Source: Druceiella hillmani
Lineage: Eukaryota > Arthropoda > Insecta > Lepidoptera > Hepialidae
Assembly (NCBI GenBank): GCA_039881145.1
Contig: JAYKKI010000060.1
Location: forward strand, 5,394,501 to 5,458,500
Length of the DNA: 64,000 nt
Direction of reading: 5' to 3'
The notes beneath the pieces were generated by a model. It searched no databases. It saw only the letters and a program-made list of their open reading frames with translations, and had not been told where the DNA came from. The stretch's first letter is position 1; every line of letters begins with the position of its first letter. Below are positions 32,770 to 44,654 of this stretch, in pieces. The position numbers were made by a program, and so were the translations under genes.

Positions 32770-33900
32770 ATTTATCTATATTTTATTTTAGTTATTTGTT
32801 TATCTATATTCATTTAGTTACAAAGTGCACAATAAACATAACCACTTATAGGGAAAAGGCTACCGCTCCCGACAAATTGGCACCCATTAAGTTCCATGTT
32901 GTTTTTCGTAGAAAGCTCCAGTTAACAAGAAACGTTAAAATCTCGGCGTCTTACTCCCATTTCATCATCGTTTAAATATTGAATTTAAAGCATTTTGCGT
33001 TTACGTGTTCCAGTAAAACTGAATTACGTATGTGAAGACGTAGTTAAAATTACAGTATAATAGCTAATTTAAACCATAAAGCTCGGATCAAGCATAACGA
33101 TAAGCAGTGAAGTTTTGCATATGTTAATGTAATTATTTCCGTATTCACGTACCGTATCGATTTGTAAGTTTAGTTAAGCGGGAAATGGAAAATTAATGGT
33201 TGAAACGTTCTAAGCGAAGCCAAGCTATCAGTAATAGAGGTAATTTATGACCACGTTCCGTTTTGTATTTCATTTAGAGCCGATTTGTCACTCAGTGAAT
33301 AACCTGTCAAATAATTAACTAACGAATTAATTTACTCCACTAGCATCAGTCTGAAAAACAGTGGCAGTTTTTAGCGTTCCATTGATAAGTTAGAAATCTA
33401 AAGTTTCTCCATATCCGTCTGTCTGTCCACCTGCGCTTCAACCGTGGGCAGGCTATTAGTACCTAGTTTCTCCATATCCGTCTATCTGTCTAGCTATTTT
33501 ACGCGCAGGCTACTAGTACCGCATAATAGAGATTTGGCTTGGTTACACACATTAATAATACCTACAAAAGAGACCGGCAAAAATAGACCCAGACGTTACA
33601 GAGATAAAACATAATTTTTAAAAAGCTGGTATTTTTAGAATATAAAAAAAACAATTCAGTAATTGACAATCAGGAAACAGGAAAAAATATAATTACAATT
33701 TGTAAACGTAATACAAAACAAAAAAATACTATCTTCATAAATGCGCATATATTATATTTTTAAAATATGAAGGATTATTAATTGGAAATAAATATAACAA
33801 AAAGTATTGAATGGAATACATAATCTTTTTTCAGAAACAATTACGAAACATAATCAATGCCTCTTGCTTTCTTTAAAGTGTAGCCATTGCCTAAATTAAT
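32770..33900. other. Sequence without recognised feature
   Basis: AT-rich. A diverged duplication at 33407-33530 repeats 'tttctccatatccgtct' and 'caggctattagtacc'. No gene was recognised. Confidence 0.45.
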
Positions 33901-33912
33901 TAAAAATAAACT

Positions 33913-34181
33913 ATTAAATATATTTGGCGTTAATTTTGTAGAAATTCATTATTCACAATTAAATGAAACTACGTGATGTAGTATTATTTCTACTTTCTTT
34001 AATTTCTTTACCACGACCTAGGTTTCGTGGTATTACAACATCTTCAGGTGGGATATTAGCAAAGATGATATAATACAACGAAATCTAGGTCGAAGATGTT
34101 GTAATACAATGAAACCTAGGCCGTGGTAAAGAAATTAAAGAAAGTAGAAATAATACTACATCACGTAGTTTCATTTAATTG
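33913..34181 (+). mobile_element. Palindromic element, copy 4 (leader, rearranged loop)
   Basis: The leader at about 33915-33953 precedes the first arm (33954) and the second arm ends 'tttaattg' at 34181. A 12-nt direct repeat 'taaaaataaact' lies at 33901-33912 and 34182-34193. The loop region holds an extra partial arm ('tacaacgaaatctaggtcg' followed by another 'acaatgaaacctagg'), suggesting an internal rearrangement, perhaps template slippage at the hairpin. Confidence 0.92.
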
Positions 34182-34199
34182 TAAAAATAAACTGTTAAC

Positions 34200-34795
34200 A
34201 AACATTGACAATGGTTCTATTGTTGTCGAATTGAACGGTTTTTTTTCCTCTTATCGAGATTTACGTAACGATTTTCGAGTCTGTGAGCATCATGGATTAA
34301 TATGGTACAGCTGTGGATGGAGCATACAATAAGATACAATCGGCACTTTGTTTTATCTCGCTAGTTTAAAGAATTCCGTAGAAATTACATTTACAATCTA
34401 TTATGAAAATTAACTTTCTAACTTTTCATAAAAAAATACAAGATTTGTCTTTTGTCTGATTGACGATTTTTCTAAAACTTTTAAGGACCTTATTTTTTTA
34501 TTTTGTAATTTTTATTCTTATAACATCTGGGACCAACACTATATGGATTTTTGCCAGTTTCTTTATGAAATAAAATCTTTGAAAAAAACATGTTTGGGGT
34601 AGCTCTCTAGCGTGTCAGGTGGGGGGGAGTGATTTTTCTTTTTAATTTGCATATAGCATTGTATAGGATATCGCTGAATAGGTCTTTAAAAATATCAAGA
34701 TGGAAATTTCCGGTTTTCAAATAATTAAGTTTTAGAATAGTTACTTTTGTTAGATTTACGTACCTCCTACCAACTAAACACTATATTTCAGTTTA
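34200..34795. other. Sequence without recognised feature
   Basis: AT-rich DNA with a short G tract at 34621-34629. Nothing was recognised. Confidence 0.4.
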
Positions 34796-34798
34796 CTT

Positions 34799-34858
34799 TC
34801 AAATATTTGAAAATAGAACCGGATATAGACATATTCGGTTCTATTTTCAAATATCTGA
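34799..34858. repeat. Hairpin, arms 23 bp
   Basis: 'caaatatttgaaaatagaac' and 'gttctattttcaaatatctg' form arms with one mismatch around a 14-nt loop that itself pairs ('gatat' with 'atatt'). Confidence 0.94.
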
Positions 34859-34869
34859 CAAGTATTGAC

Positions 34870-35550
34870 AATATTAGTATATATAAAGAAATTAAAAGGA
34901 AAAGTATCATAACTAAGTAGGCTCTAGGTTACGAGTATAGTCGACAAACTTGTGATATGAAGTCGGGTCTGTAAAAAGTTCATAGAAACTTCATACAAAT
35001 GATTTAATCAAGAGCAAAAAATCTTTTTATTTCAAAATGTATATTTATTCTCTATGAAAGATATACTAGACAACATCTATTTATATAGTTAAATATAATA
35101 ATAGTATATATAAATAGATTATTGAAAATACTATGTTCGCTCAAATGTTTACGAAAGTAAACATTTAAATAAAATGATAACTACGTAAGCTGGCGATTAA
35201 CCTGTATTTACTTATTTACATACATATATAAATACATTTATTACATACATATATAAATGTCAAGATATTTTGATATAAATTTTAAGATATAACCACTTAT
35301 TGAAATAAAATGATAACTACGTAAACTGGCAATCAATTTGTTTTTGCTTATTTTAACAACAATAACTTTGTCTGATACTTAAGTATTCCGCTATACGAAT
35401 GTTACCTGAATATTAAAAAAATTAAATTATACTTTAACTGATAGATACCTCTTATGCGACTCTTTATTCAACGATTGAAAAATTGGTCCTTGATTATTTT
35501 AATTTCAAATCTACTCTCAAAAAGGGAATTACTTTGTAATATATGTATAT
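34870..35550. other. Sequence without recognised feature
   Basis: AT-rich. A smaller hairpin with arms 'tctatttatata' and 'tatataaataga' lies at about 35067-35117, and diverged repeats of 'aaataaaatgataactacgt' occur at 35165 and 35303. Confidence 0.45.
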
Positions 35551-35552
35551 AG

Positions 35553-35553
<1 letters not shown>

Positions 35554-35602
<49 letters not shown>

Positions 35603-35607
35603 ATATG
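35554..35607. repeat. (TA)n(TG)n microsatellite
   Basis: A TA tract passes into a short TG tract. Confidence 0.95.
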
Positions 35608-35614
35608 TAGCTTA

Positions 35615-36230
35615 AATTAATCTAATCTGCAATAAAATATAGTAACATTACTTATTTTAGGCAAAAATCACAAATTTTTGAAAATTTATGTCAAATATTT
35701 CGTCTAAAATTTTAGACATATAAACAAAATTGTGAAAGGCAATTTTAGTAAAAAATTAAATAATAAGCTTAAGTGGTACAAAAAAATTAAGGCTTGTATT
35801 TTAATTTGTTTCTCGTAAAAATTAATAAAACAATTCCATCAAGTAAAACAAACTTTATGCTGAAATGAAAAATACTTCCGTTCACAAATAAAATCCTTAG
35901 AAGTAATTATATGGTATTGCGTTGATATATAACGTTACCCTAACTCCATGTATCGATTAATTTACATATGTATTTTATAATGTGATTCGTGAAAAGTATT
36001 GAAATAAATCGTTGATAAAATATAAAAGCAGGGGTTGTGAATGTTTATTATTTTTATTAAATAAATGAACATTACAAAAAAAATTAAAGAAATTAAAACA
36101 ATAGGGAGCAGAGAAAAAATGCAAGAAGATTCATATAAAATGGAGACCAAGAGTATTCGCCGACCATGAAAACAGTAAGTTTATTTGGAAAATTGTTTAC
36201 AAAATGATACCATTTGACATATCGTGAAAA
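35615..36230. other. AT-rich sequence without recognised feature
   Basis: Nothing was recognised. Confidence 0.4.
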
Positions 36231-36235
36231 TGAAT

Positions 36236-36237
<2 letters not shown>

Positions 36238-36334
<97 letters not shown>

Positions 36335-36376
36335 TGTATATATATATACCCATATATATATATATATATATATATA
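36238..36376. repeat. (TA)n(TG)n(TA)n compound microsatellite
   Basis: About 50 bp of TA, about 40 bp of TG and again TA. It creates open frames on both strands that encode only I/Y, V/C or T/H repeats. Confidence 0.97.
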
Positions 36377-36449
36377 TTAGCAGAAAAGTGTTCTAATAGT
36401 ACCAACAGATACATAAAAATTAGCAAAACTGACCCTCACTTGTGACCTG

Positions 36450-37365
36450 CAACGTGTCCTCTTACGGACATACATGCAGTCTTTTTATTCAAAGAAAAAT
36501 TTAGTCAAAATAAATATATTTTAAAAATTAAAAATGGTATAATTTTTAGAAAAAGATCTCCTGTTTCGAAAAAGTTATATTAAAAGTTGATTACTTGTAA
36601 AATTATCCCAGTTCAAGTTAATTACTTGTAAAATTACTTCTAGCATCCAAAGTCGAGGTTGATGCACTAGTCGATAATAAGGCAAACTCGCGGGATATGC
36701 ATTATCGAACCCGCGGAATGTAAGATTAATTAATCAAAGCTCTTAATTATTTATGAGAATATATATGATAATTTGCAAGAAATGTCACATTAAACAATAT
36801 TTTTTTTAAACGAGACTTATTTAGCCGTTAAATACTAGATATGTCTCGTTTTATTTAGCTATTTTTTTAAATTTCCTTTGACTTTATTTCTCTTGACTTA
36901 GTTTGGTCTACAAATAATTTTAAAGTTTCTCTACAATTTTCATTTCAATTTACCATTTTCTTTCATTAAGCCATGACAAATTTCGCAATTCCAAGTCCAT
37001 AGAAATAAATATCTAAAATTAAAATTAATTTTAATAAAATAATCATAACATAATATATCATTAACATTTACATTTTAATAACCACTTTTAAGAATTTTCA
37101 TTAAAATTATTAAGATAATAGAAATTTTAACTAAAACGCAATGTCACTTAAATACAATGTTTAAATAAAATGGCTACCAAAACAGAATCAATCTTCAAAA
37201 AATAAACAAATAACCACAAACTTTTCATGTTTTAATAAAGCCCTCAACATCCATAAGCTTATGAACCATCATTACTAGCCCCGACGTATATAATCTCAAA
37301 GCACGCCAAACTTGAGTAAGCGGACCACTTTTAAAAGCGAATCCCTTAAAGGAAACATAAATAAA
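36450..37365. other. AT-rich sequence without recognised feature
   Basis: A small GC-richer patch at 36640-36720 ('aacccgcggaatg') stands out. Otherwise nothing was recognised. Confidence 0.4.
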
Positions 37366-37374
37366 TACTTACAG

Positions 37375-37625
37375 GAACTCAAAAAACTCTCCCATAGCAA
37401 GCTGGATTCATTTTGTCTCAATTATGCAAATACCAGTCGGCCGTCACATAAAATCACTTGACCCAAAAAGCTGCCCGCCCCACTCCGCCCGAGAGCTTTA
37501 AGCTCTTATTCGTGGGCGGCAAGATAAGTGTATATTTATACACGAATTATTGGTGAATTATCATCGAGGCTTTGCGGGTAGAGCGAGGTTTATATAAATG
37601 CATATTAATGTACGTTCTTATATTT
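37375..37625. other. GC-richer unique island
   Basis: A unique patch with 'gctgcccgccccactccgcc' and 'gagctttaagctc' (a perfect palindrome), followed by 'cgtgggcggcaagataagtg' and 'gaggctttgcgggtagagcg'. No frame reads. It may be a regulatory or conserved element; this is inferred only from composition and uniqueness. Confidence 0.3.
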
Positions 37626-37869
37626 GCCTGTCATTAAATAATAATGTAAATTAAAAGCTTTAGGCACTCTTCGTTATCGAAGAAATACTTTTAATAACTT
37701 AATATAAACTATTCATGACTTGTCATCAAGGGCTGTTTTTATAAAATAATATATAGTTAAGAAAAATTATTGCATGTGACCTTTAATATAACACTGCTCT
37801 TATCATACAAGCATGTGAATTACATACATATATATGTTAATGTTTATCTTTTTTAGACTAATCAATAAA

Positions 37870-37873
<4 letters not shown>

Positions 37874-37961
<88 letters not shown>
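37874..37961. repeat. (TA)n microsatellite
   Basis: A nearly uninterrupted TA tract of about 88 bp. Confidence 0.97.
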
Positions 37962-37962
<1 letters not shown>

Positions 37963-37964
37963 TA

Positions 37965-38735
37965 TATTTTGAATTCAAGAATACATGGTATACTTATTAA
38001 ACAAATCTAAAAGAATATTTCTTATGAGTAATCAGTTGATGAATTCCGTAAAGGTCAGATAAGTATGTTTTCTTACAAAATAACTACCAACTTAATTGTT
38101 ATATTTTTATACTATTAAATGATTTCGCACAAATAAGACTGCATTACAGTGGTTCCGTATATCCTTAGGCAATTTTTAGGATACATAGTATTCCATGAAA
38201 TTATTTACTAATAATACTATCGTTTTTCGTGATGTAAATATATTCTTGCACAGTGGTAAATTATGGTGAAATGAAACATTATGAGATTTACAATCGTCGC
38301 TACAGTTTTCCAGTTAATCATTAAGTAAACCCCTTTTTTCAAACCCCCTTTTGGAGTATGGAGGAGGCATGTGTATTTGTGGATATTTTTATCAATATTT
38401 CTAAAGCTGTGTAGCATAAAATTCTAAAAAAAGATATATAGGATTTAAAAAGTTAAATCCTTCTGGCACTTACTTTAACACATATTATGCTTGAAATAAA
38501 AATAAAACCCTTAAGGCATAATTAGGGTTCGCACTATACATTTTTCATGAAAACGTCGAGATAAAACCATAACAAGTGTTTCGAGAAGAAACAGAATGTA
38601 TACTACGAGGGTATCATACAATTTAGGAACTCATTTCAAAGTGCTCAATATTTCTATTAAACTATTTGTAAATACAACATAATGTAAATTAATTGCCCAC
38701 TAAACCTTTCAAAGGCGTAAAAGCCTGATGCATAT
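37965..38735. other. AT-rich sequence without recognised feature
   Basis: Nothing was recognised except the start of the next dispersed repeat, whose left limit is uncertain. Confidence 0.4.
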
Positions 38736-38739
38736 TTTC

Positions 38740-39126
38740 AAAATTATGAGCTATCGCTATAGTCTTAATCCAACAGTTGCATAGGCTTCTAAATACATAC
38801 ATTTTTTGTCTTCATTTCAGGTTGAGTAGTTTTGGAAATATGTGAGAGGGTCGTATTTATTTTGTATATTTTTCGGTGTGACTGAAGAAACAATATCTAA
38901 AATTATGATAAAATGTTTGAAGTACTTAACTCTAAAAGTTCCCTAAAATTTCCATATGAATATTTTTGAGTGTTAGCTTTAAATATACATGTTTTATTTA
39001 TTATATTTTATTATTTTGCCAATTTGCGGTTTCTGTGAAAAACAAATGTGATAGATAGACAGCTATACACGTGAGGTATCTAATGAGGGTTCCGGTTATC
39101 CTGTGAGGTACGGAACCCTAAAAATA
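38740..39126 (+). repeat. Dispersed insect repeat with 'tacggaaccctaaaa' tail, copy B
   Basis: It contains 'gttgcataggcttctaaata', 'tattttgccaatttgcgg', 'ttctgtgaaaaacaaatgtg', 'gatagacagctatac', 'aatgagggttccggt' and the tail 'gaggtacggaaccctaaaaa'. It is the best preserved member in the window and fixes the 3' end of the family. Confidence 0.75.
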
Positions 39127-39129
39127 ACT

Positions 39130-40060
39130 TAGGAAAGCTAATAGTTAATTTGCTTATTCATAGTAAAATATAATGTCTAACTATCTAAACTTAAATAACT
39201 AAACTTTTAATACCTAAGCTTTCGAAAGCTGTAGAAAGTAGTTACCTTTTACTACAGCAAATTTTATCAGGAAATCGCTTTTTACAGCTTCGTAAGTTTT
39301 TGATTCAAACCCCAATTTCGTGTTCAAAACCCTTACATGTAAGATGTACTATATTGCATTTAAAGAAAACAGCCTTTTCGAGAAGTACATAGGGAATTTT
39401 CTGAGTTGCCATCAAGTTGCCAATTTTAGACATATTTTTTTATTAGCTATATCTTGAAAACTTCGATACTTACGCATTTGAAATCCTGGTCGTCATTGCA
39501 AGTATTGTGTTCAAACAATAAATACTAAGATTACGTGGAACTTTTATAGTTTATTAGTTGTAACTAATACGAATAGAATTTGTATGGTACCGTGCTTCGG
39601 AAAGAAAATAAATTTCTAGTGTGTGCATACGACTATACGATAGACATTAAATACATTGTATTATTAAATACATTGTTGCATTGTATCTATTTAAATGGCA
39701 ATGAAATCCATTTCGTTCTTTATTATTACCTATAAGGAAAATACCAAGTGGATCACACTCCCATTTATTAGTCCCAGTTTTTAAATGTTAACTCATTTTA
39801 ATAACAATAGAACTTGGTATATGGAAACAATCATGTTATTTCCATCGGAAGAAATTAAATGAAAATTGGTTAAATTTTTTTCAAAACCATACTAAAACTA
39901 TACAAAACATAAAGTTTGTTTATTTTTTCGCACTAATCTCTGTACCCACGCGTTCGATTGAAAAAATACTTTTCGTACCAGAATGTTCATATTTTGGAAA
40001 AGGGTGCTCATATTTGGTCACACGTAATCTATAGAGGCAAGGCAGTGATAAAGCATTTTT
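39130..40060. other. AT-rich sequence without recognised feature
   Basis: Nothing was recognised. Confidence 0.4.
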
Positions 40061-40064
40061 TTTT

Positions 40065-40600
40065 TCAAATGGGAAGCTAACTGAGAAAAAGTGTAAAGTC
40101 GCGAACGTGGCAATGAAATGCTCCTCATTGGCTAAGCAGCGCGTATTATTGCCCATAAAAGTGAGCGAGATGGAGTAAAAGAGAGATAACATGCAATACG
40201 CAGCACGTAGCGCTGCCTCTCTCCTGTCTTCGTTCTCTTTGTAAATATTAGTTTGTGTGTGTGTATAATTGTCCCGACGAGAGAATGTACGTATTTGATA
40301 CTACTTACGTGCGCATGTAGGAGGAAAAAGAAATAATTCTCTCGCGTGAATAGTTATTTGGTACACTTAACCTATTTTTGTGTATTTTTTTTAGTTTTTT
40401 GATGATAAGTTTTTTTTATTGTGTAATCTATTATTATAATTTGAAAATTATTTGTAAAAACGTTTGTTACTTATTGATGTATCGATATAAAATTATATTA
40501 ATTGGTAATTAAAAATTTAATTTTATATGCGATGCGTAAGAAGCTTCGCTCCTGTCCGGTATCGCATGACATCTCACTTTTACTTTTTTAGTTAGGTTTG
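40065..40600. other. Unique mixed-composition stretch
   Basis: Contains 'acgcagcacgtagcgctgcc' and 'gatgcgtaagaagcttcgct' among AT-rich sequence. It may be part of a dispersed repeat, but no second copy lies in the window and no frame reads well. Confidence 0.25.
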
Positions 40601-40639
40601 TTTGTGCGTCCTAAGCTCTTAAACTTAACTTCTAATCTT

Positions 40640-40902
40640 GAGTATTCTCAGCGCAATACTGTCGACCCCGAAGACCGGTGTTGGTTGCCGAAAGGAGCAA
40701 TGGCTCTAGTGACTGCGTGAGGAAGTAGAAGCAGTGTAAGTTAGGAGGTCTTAGGTACGGCTTTACTAGGCTGTGGTTAGGCGTGTGAACTCGATGCCGC
40801 TCGTTGGGCCAGCGCAGGGTCTGGGATTTTACAGCCTCATAGCTGACTGACGACTCATATGGGATGGGTTTTCCCCAGACTGGGTAAAATCATCATCATT
40901 TG
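40640..40902 (+). repeat. GC-rich SINE-like sequence with (ATC)n tail
   Basis: About 260 bp of GC-richer DNA ('gtcgaccccgaagaccggtg', 'gggccagcgcagggtctggg', 'gatgggttttccccagactg') ends in 'aaaatcatcatcattt'. The combination of a GC-rich body and a short simple-sequence tail is typical of SINEs or LINE 3' ends. No clear A and B boxes were found and no second copy is in the window, so this is a candidate only. Confidence 0.4.
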
Positions 40903-40909
40903 AAAGTCT

Positions 40910-42655
40910 AAACCTCGTGATACCCGGTACGGGCATTGTTTTTCATTTTATTTTTTTTTTGTATAAGAACTTTGTTAAAAGTTTTTTCTTTTGATATCAA
41001 CAATGCCTTATATTTTGCTCAAAATCCTGTCGCAGATAAATAACTGATAGATTTTACAAAATTCACAAAATTTAAATTATATTCATAATTAAAATTCCTT
41101 AATAAAATTATTTAATAACCCAAAGTTCAAACACATAATAATGAATTCCGTAACAGTGTTTAAACAGTACACCATCACGAACGTACGGAAAAGCCGCATC
41201 GCTTTATAATATGAAATTCAACAAACCCGCCCAGTGGTCCCTGAAAGGATTCCGATAATAACTATAAATCACGTTTATTTATCGCATCCTTCCGGTTTTC
41301 CCGTCCGCGGACTGGAAACCCCATAACGCTTTCATGTACAGCATAAAGCTTTCAGAGCAGGAAGCTTTCGATGTCCGTTGGTTTAGCGCGATCACCTTAA
41401 ATCATATCGGGTTTGAAGGAAATCGGTATTCGCTATCAGATCGTCTAGCTAGACCTGTTTATGTCAGTATTCATTCAGTTTTTATTGAGAGCTTTTTTAT
41501 TACCAGGTTCTTAGCCGTGATCTCACAATTGTTAGCAACAGTAAAAAATGGTTCACCATGTCGTCAGCAGGTTAACATTTTTTAAGTGTTCCGCAGCCAG
41601 ATGGCAAAAATGGAATCTTATAATTTTGTGACGTTTGTGTTCCTGCTTCTCTCGCTCTTTAGTTTCTGCAGTTTTGGACCTATTTAAATGAAATTTGGCA
41701 AGTATAAACATCATATATAGAACTTAGTTATTATGTAGTTAAATTTAAAAGCAATATTGCCGAGTTGATTGTCATTAATGGGGTTTTTTGAAATAAAGTT
41801 GAAAAATATTAAAGATTACTTTTGGAAAATATTAAGGTCGAAGTGACATGTATGCATCTCGCCTTTCCCAATTATTCAACGATGATTTTGAAAAATGTGA
41901 AAAATCTCTTTGTTAACTAGAATTTGATTACATGTTTCAAGTGAATACTTTCACTTAACCTTTAGGTGATCTAGGAAATTTGGGAACGCTACATTGTGCG
42001 TTTTCCCACACGTATTTGATCAGCTTCGGTATTAATTTTGAAGCTGTTTAATCTCTTTATGTGAAATTATCATTTCAATTAAATTTTTATCGACTTCTAA
42101 ACGACAAAATTATTTAAAATTTTGCACAAGTATCAAGAATCGATGACATTACAACACTAAAAAATAAAAAATAATCTTTAGGTATAAAAGCTTTGGTCAA
42201 TAGAGAAAAAATGTCTCTGGCGACAAACAAAAGGACAATATGCTTGATATCAGTTGTAAATTTTTTCATCGCTAGCTATTTGTAGAGTTCTTATGAAAAT
42301 GTAAGTTGAGAGCACACACCGCTTTTCTATATTAATTTTCATTTTTTGTCTCAATCATTTTGCTCTTGACCACCATTTTTTAATTAAAAATTATTCTCTG
42401 TATTTTAGTTCAAATTGCTACAAAAGTTTCTTTACTTTATTTAAACTATAATTTTCTCTCTGTGATATTAATATTAGATATAAATTTTTCGATCTGTTCA
42501 CACAAGACTTCATACCTCATTTTATTCCTGGAACTATAATTTCTATAATTAAAAAAATCCATCAAATCTACATAATATTTTTTGTATGATACATAAAAAA
42601 AAACAGATAAACCGACAGAAAAATGTATAAATTGCGAGGAATGAGTAGAACTCAT
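40910..42655. other. Sequence without recognised gene
   Basis: A GC-richer unique patch at 41150-41590 includes an 83-codon plus frame (41334-41585) with no recognisable motif. From about 41630 the phrases 'gttcctgcttctctcgctct' and 'aaatgaaatttggcaagtat' look like the start of a decayed member of the dispersed 'tacggaaccct' family. Otherwise nothing was recognised. Confidence 0.4.
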
Positions 42656-42667
42656 ACTTTGAAGACT

Positions 42668-42990
42668 CCGTACCCATATCACCATCATCATCAGCTGAAG
42701 ACGATCGCTGCTGAACATAGGCTTCCCTCATAGATTCCCATCAAAATCAATCTCATTCCGCTTAGATCCAATAGCTTCTCGCGACATTTTCCAAGTCACT
42801 TGTCTACCTATCGGAGTGTCGTCCCACTTTGCATCTTCCAGTACGAGATCGCTATTCGAGAAATTTTCCTTCGTTACGGTTATCGGTTCTGATCAACCTA
42901 CTAATCATATGATCTATGTCGATAATTTTAGTTTTTCTACAGATCTCTTCATTGCAGATCAAATTTTGTAGAAAAATTTCGAGCATAATA
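42668..42990 (-). repeat. LINE/SINE 3' end remnant ((ATC)n start)
   Basis: The plus strand begins 'catatcaccatcatcatcag' and continues 'gatcgctgctgaacatagg' 'cttccctcatagattcc' , then 'gtcgtcccactttgcatctt'. A catcatcag start followed by 'ctgctgaacataggc(c)tcccc.tagatt.cca' is a widespread insect repeat (the complement of a LINE/SINE 3' region). The element would therefore lie on the minus strand. Family assignment is from memory and uncertain. Confidence 0.5.
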
Positions 42991-43455
42991 ATTTCCATAG
43001 CTCTTTGAGTGACTTGGATTCATTTAGTGAGGCTCAAGAGGACACGTCTCACTTCCGTAATTTGGAACTGGCGACACACATTGGTCGAAGACTTTCTTTT
43101 TTCGCAAGTAAAAAAAAATTCAACCCCAAGCTTGATTGAAACTTTTTTTTATTTTTTGTACTTATTTAATTCAACTCTTGCTGTAAAATCTCATTACAAT
43201 CAAAATTCGGAAAATGGAAGATCTATTACGGGCGGACGCACAGACAGTTGACAGTCCGAGATCGTAAGACCTAAAAAGTACGTTTGATGTAGAACCATAG
43301 ACCGACCCATCTCCTTCAATTGTAACTCAAGCCAATTCCTGCAAGTATGTCCGTGATATTCTTCATAGCAAGGAGCCAGTTTTGGAAGATGATAGATGTA
43401 TCCATCAGCTGCAAAATTTTCTTCTTTCATTTGAAGTTTGTCACACATTTTGCTG

Positions 43456-43513
43456 CACAAACAGAAGATTTTTTTTCTGCTTCTGTTAGCAGAAAAAAAA
43501 TCTTCTGTTTGTG
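43456..43513. repeat. Perfect hairpin, arms 25 bp
   Basis: The arm beginning 'cacaaacagaagattttt' (43456-43480) is exactly complementary to 43489-43513, with an 8-nt loop 'ttctgtta'. It is the longest perfect short hairpin in the window. Confidence 0.98.
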
Positions 43514-43689
43514 GGCCTTGACTTTAAGTTGACCTGGTGGTGTTTTTCTTTCTGGCGATAACAATAACTTGCCCCATGTATCCTTTTTGTATAAAATTCA
43601 ACTTTTGTAGCTAACAACAAAATGATTTAAAAACTTCTGGCGCCTAGGTTGGAAAAGCAGTAATTAACTCACATATATGTGAGAAAACT

Positions 43690-43965
43690 CAATACCCAGT
43701 GACTCCGTTAATGAGGTATGCATCTTACCAACGATCACCGATAGTGACGTTAGTTTACTTAGTCCCATGAGTGCAATCGAGAGCCTGCGCTAGATCTTGC
43801 GTGGTGGCATCTGGATGCAACTACAACTCGCCAAACAGCATGTTATCATTATTAAGCTCGATTGGTCGCTTGGCTGGTACTCATCTTCCAGGTTCATATC
43901 TCCAAGCAAATGACAGAACTAGCGGCTCACTTTCAATTTGTTGACGACGTTCTTTCTAAGTATAA
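43690..43965 (-). pseudogene. mariner transposase N-terminal (paired helix-turn-helix) remnant
   Basis: On the minus strand, across frames, 'LEDEYQPSDQSS' and then 'ELNNDNMLFGEL' followed by 'LHPDATTQDLAQALDCTHGT' can be read. These match in order the mariner-family blocks 'sLeDeprsGRPs', 'nd..L..l.e..p..TtreLA..l.cSh.Ti'. A stop and frame changes break it, and the catalytic DD34D region is not recognised downstream. Only the DNA-binding part is left. The call rests on pattern memory of the family. Confidence 0.5.
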
Positions 43966-43969
43966 AGTA

Positions 43970-44500
43970 AATATCATAGGTCGTCTTTCTTGTGCTGTTA
44001 TCGCGTTGTGACACAAAATTACAAAGATTGCGTTTTGCAATTTATTTACTAAACCCTTAAAGTACATAACTTATATGAAAAAAACCCACTTTAATTTCGC
44101 ACTCTAATTCATAACATGTTTACATGAAAACATAGCACGCCAAAAACTTATTACGCACTAGTATCATATCTCGTTTCAAACTTATTGATGCAAGAAATAA
44201 CTTCCAATACGCCATTTACAAGACGCGCTTCTTCTTACCGGGCAAATATTTTATATTGTTTTCCACATAATCTTCACAAATAGGTTTTTCAGCTATCTCT
44301 ACGTCGCAGGCTCTATGTCTTCTCTTGTCATTGAAAAAGTGTTAACGCTTTATGTGATTCGCTTGCGTAGTAGTCTGTAAACTTCGTGACGCAAATTACT
44401 GAGGCCGAAATTGTTTCTTCTATATGATAAACTTGGTATTCATTACCTTAGTTACTAATAACATTACTTTAAATGAAAATGCTTACGTCTTTTTAACAAT
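43970..44500. other. Sequence without recognised feature
   Basis: Moderately AT-rich. The 5' part of the mariner relic may continue here but cannot be read. Confidence 0.35.
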
Positions 44501-44509
44501 TAAATGCTC

Positions 44510-44647
44510 CACAATTAAATGAAACTACGTGATGTAGTATTATTATCTTTGCTAATATCCCACCTGAAGATATTGTAATACAACGAAACCTTGGTCGTGA
44601 TTAAAGAAAGTAGAAATAATACTACATCACGTAGTTTCATTTAATTT
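44510..44647. mobile_element. Palindromic element, copy 5 (internally deleted)
   Basis: The left end 'cacaattaaatgaaac' (44510) and 'gtttcatttaatt' (to 44647) form the terminal pairing. Most of the left arm is missing: after 'gtagtattatt' the sequence jumps to 'atctttgctaatatccc', the loop end of the right arm. No leader is present on either side and no target duplication was recognised. Confidence 0.9.
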
Positions 44648-44654
44648 CAATATC

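Noticed and set aside
34123..34332. 69-codon plus frame
   Set aside because: It begins in the right arm of palindromic copy 4 and extends into flanking DNA; chance frame.
36224..36445. Open frames on both strands encoding IY, VC and TH repeats
   Set aside because: They are translations of the (TA)n(TG)n tract. The same applies to frames at 9669-9923, 12585-12884, 25967-26149, 29655-29936 and 44969-45217.
41334..41585. 83-codon plus frame in a GC-richer patch
   Set aside because: No motif, no supporting signals; composition alone is not enough.
43200..43460. 86-codon minus frame
   Set aside because: It overlaps dispersed repeat-like sequence and the edge of the perfect hairpin; the product has no recognisable domain.
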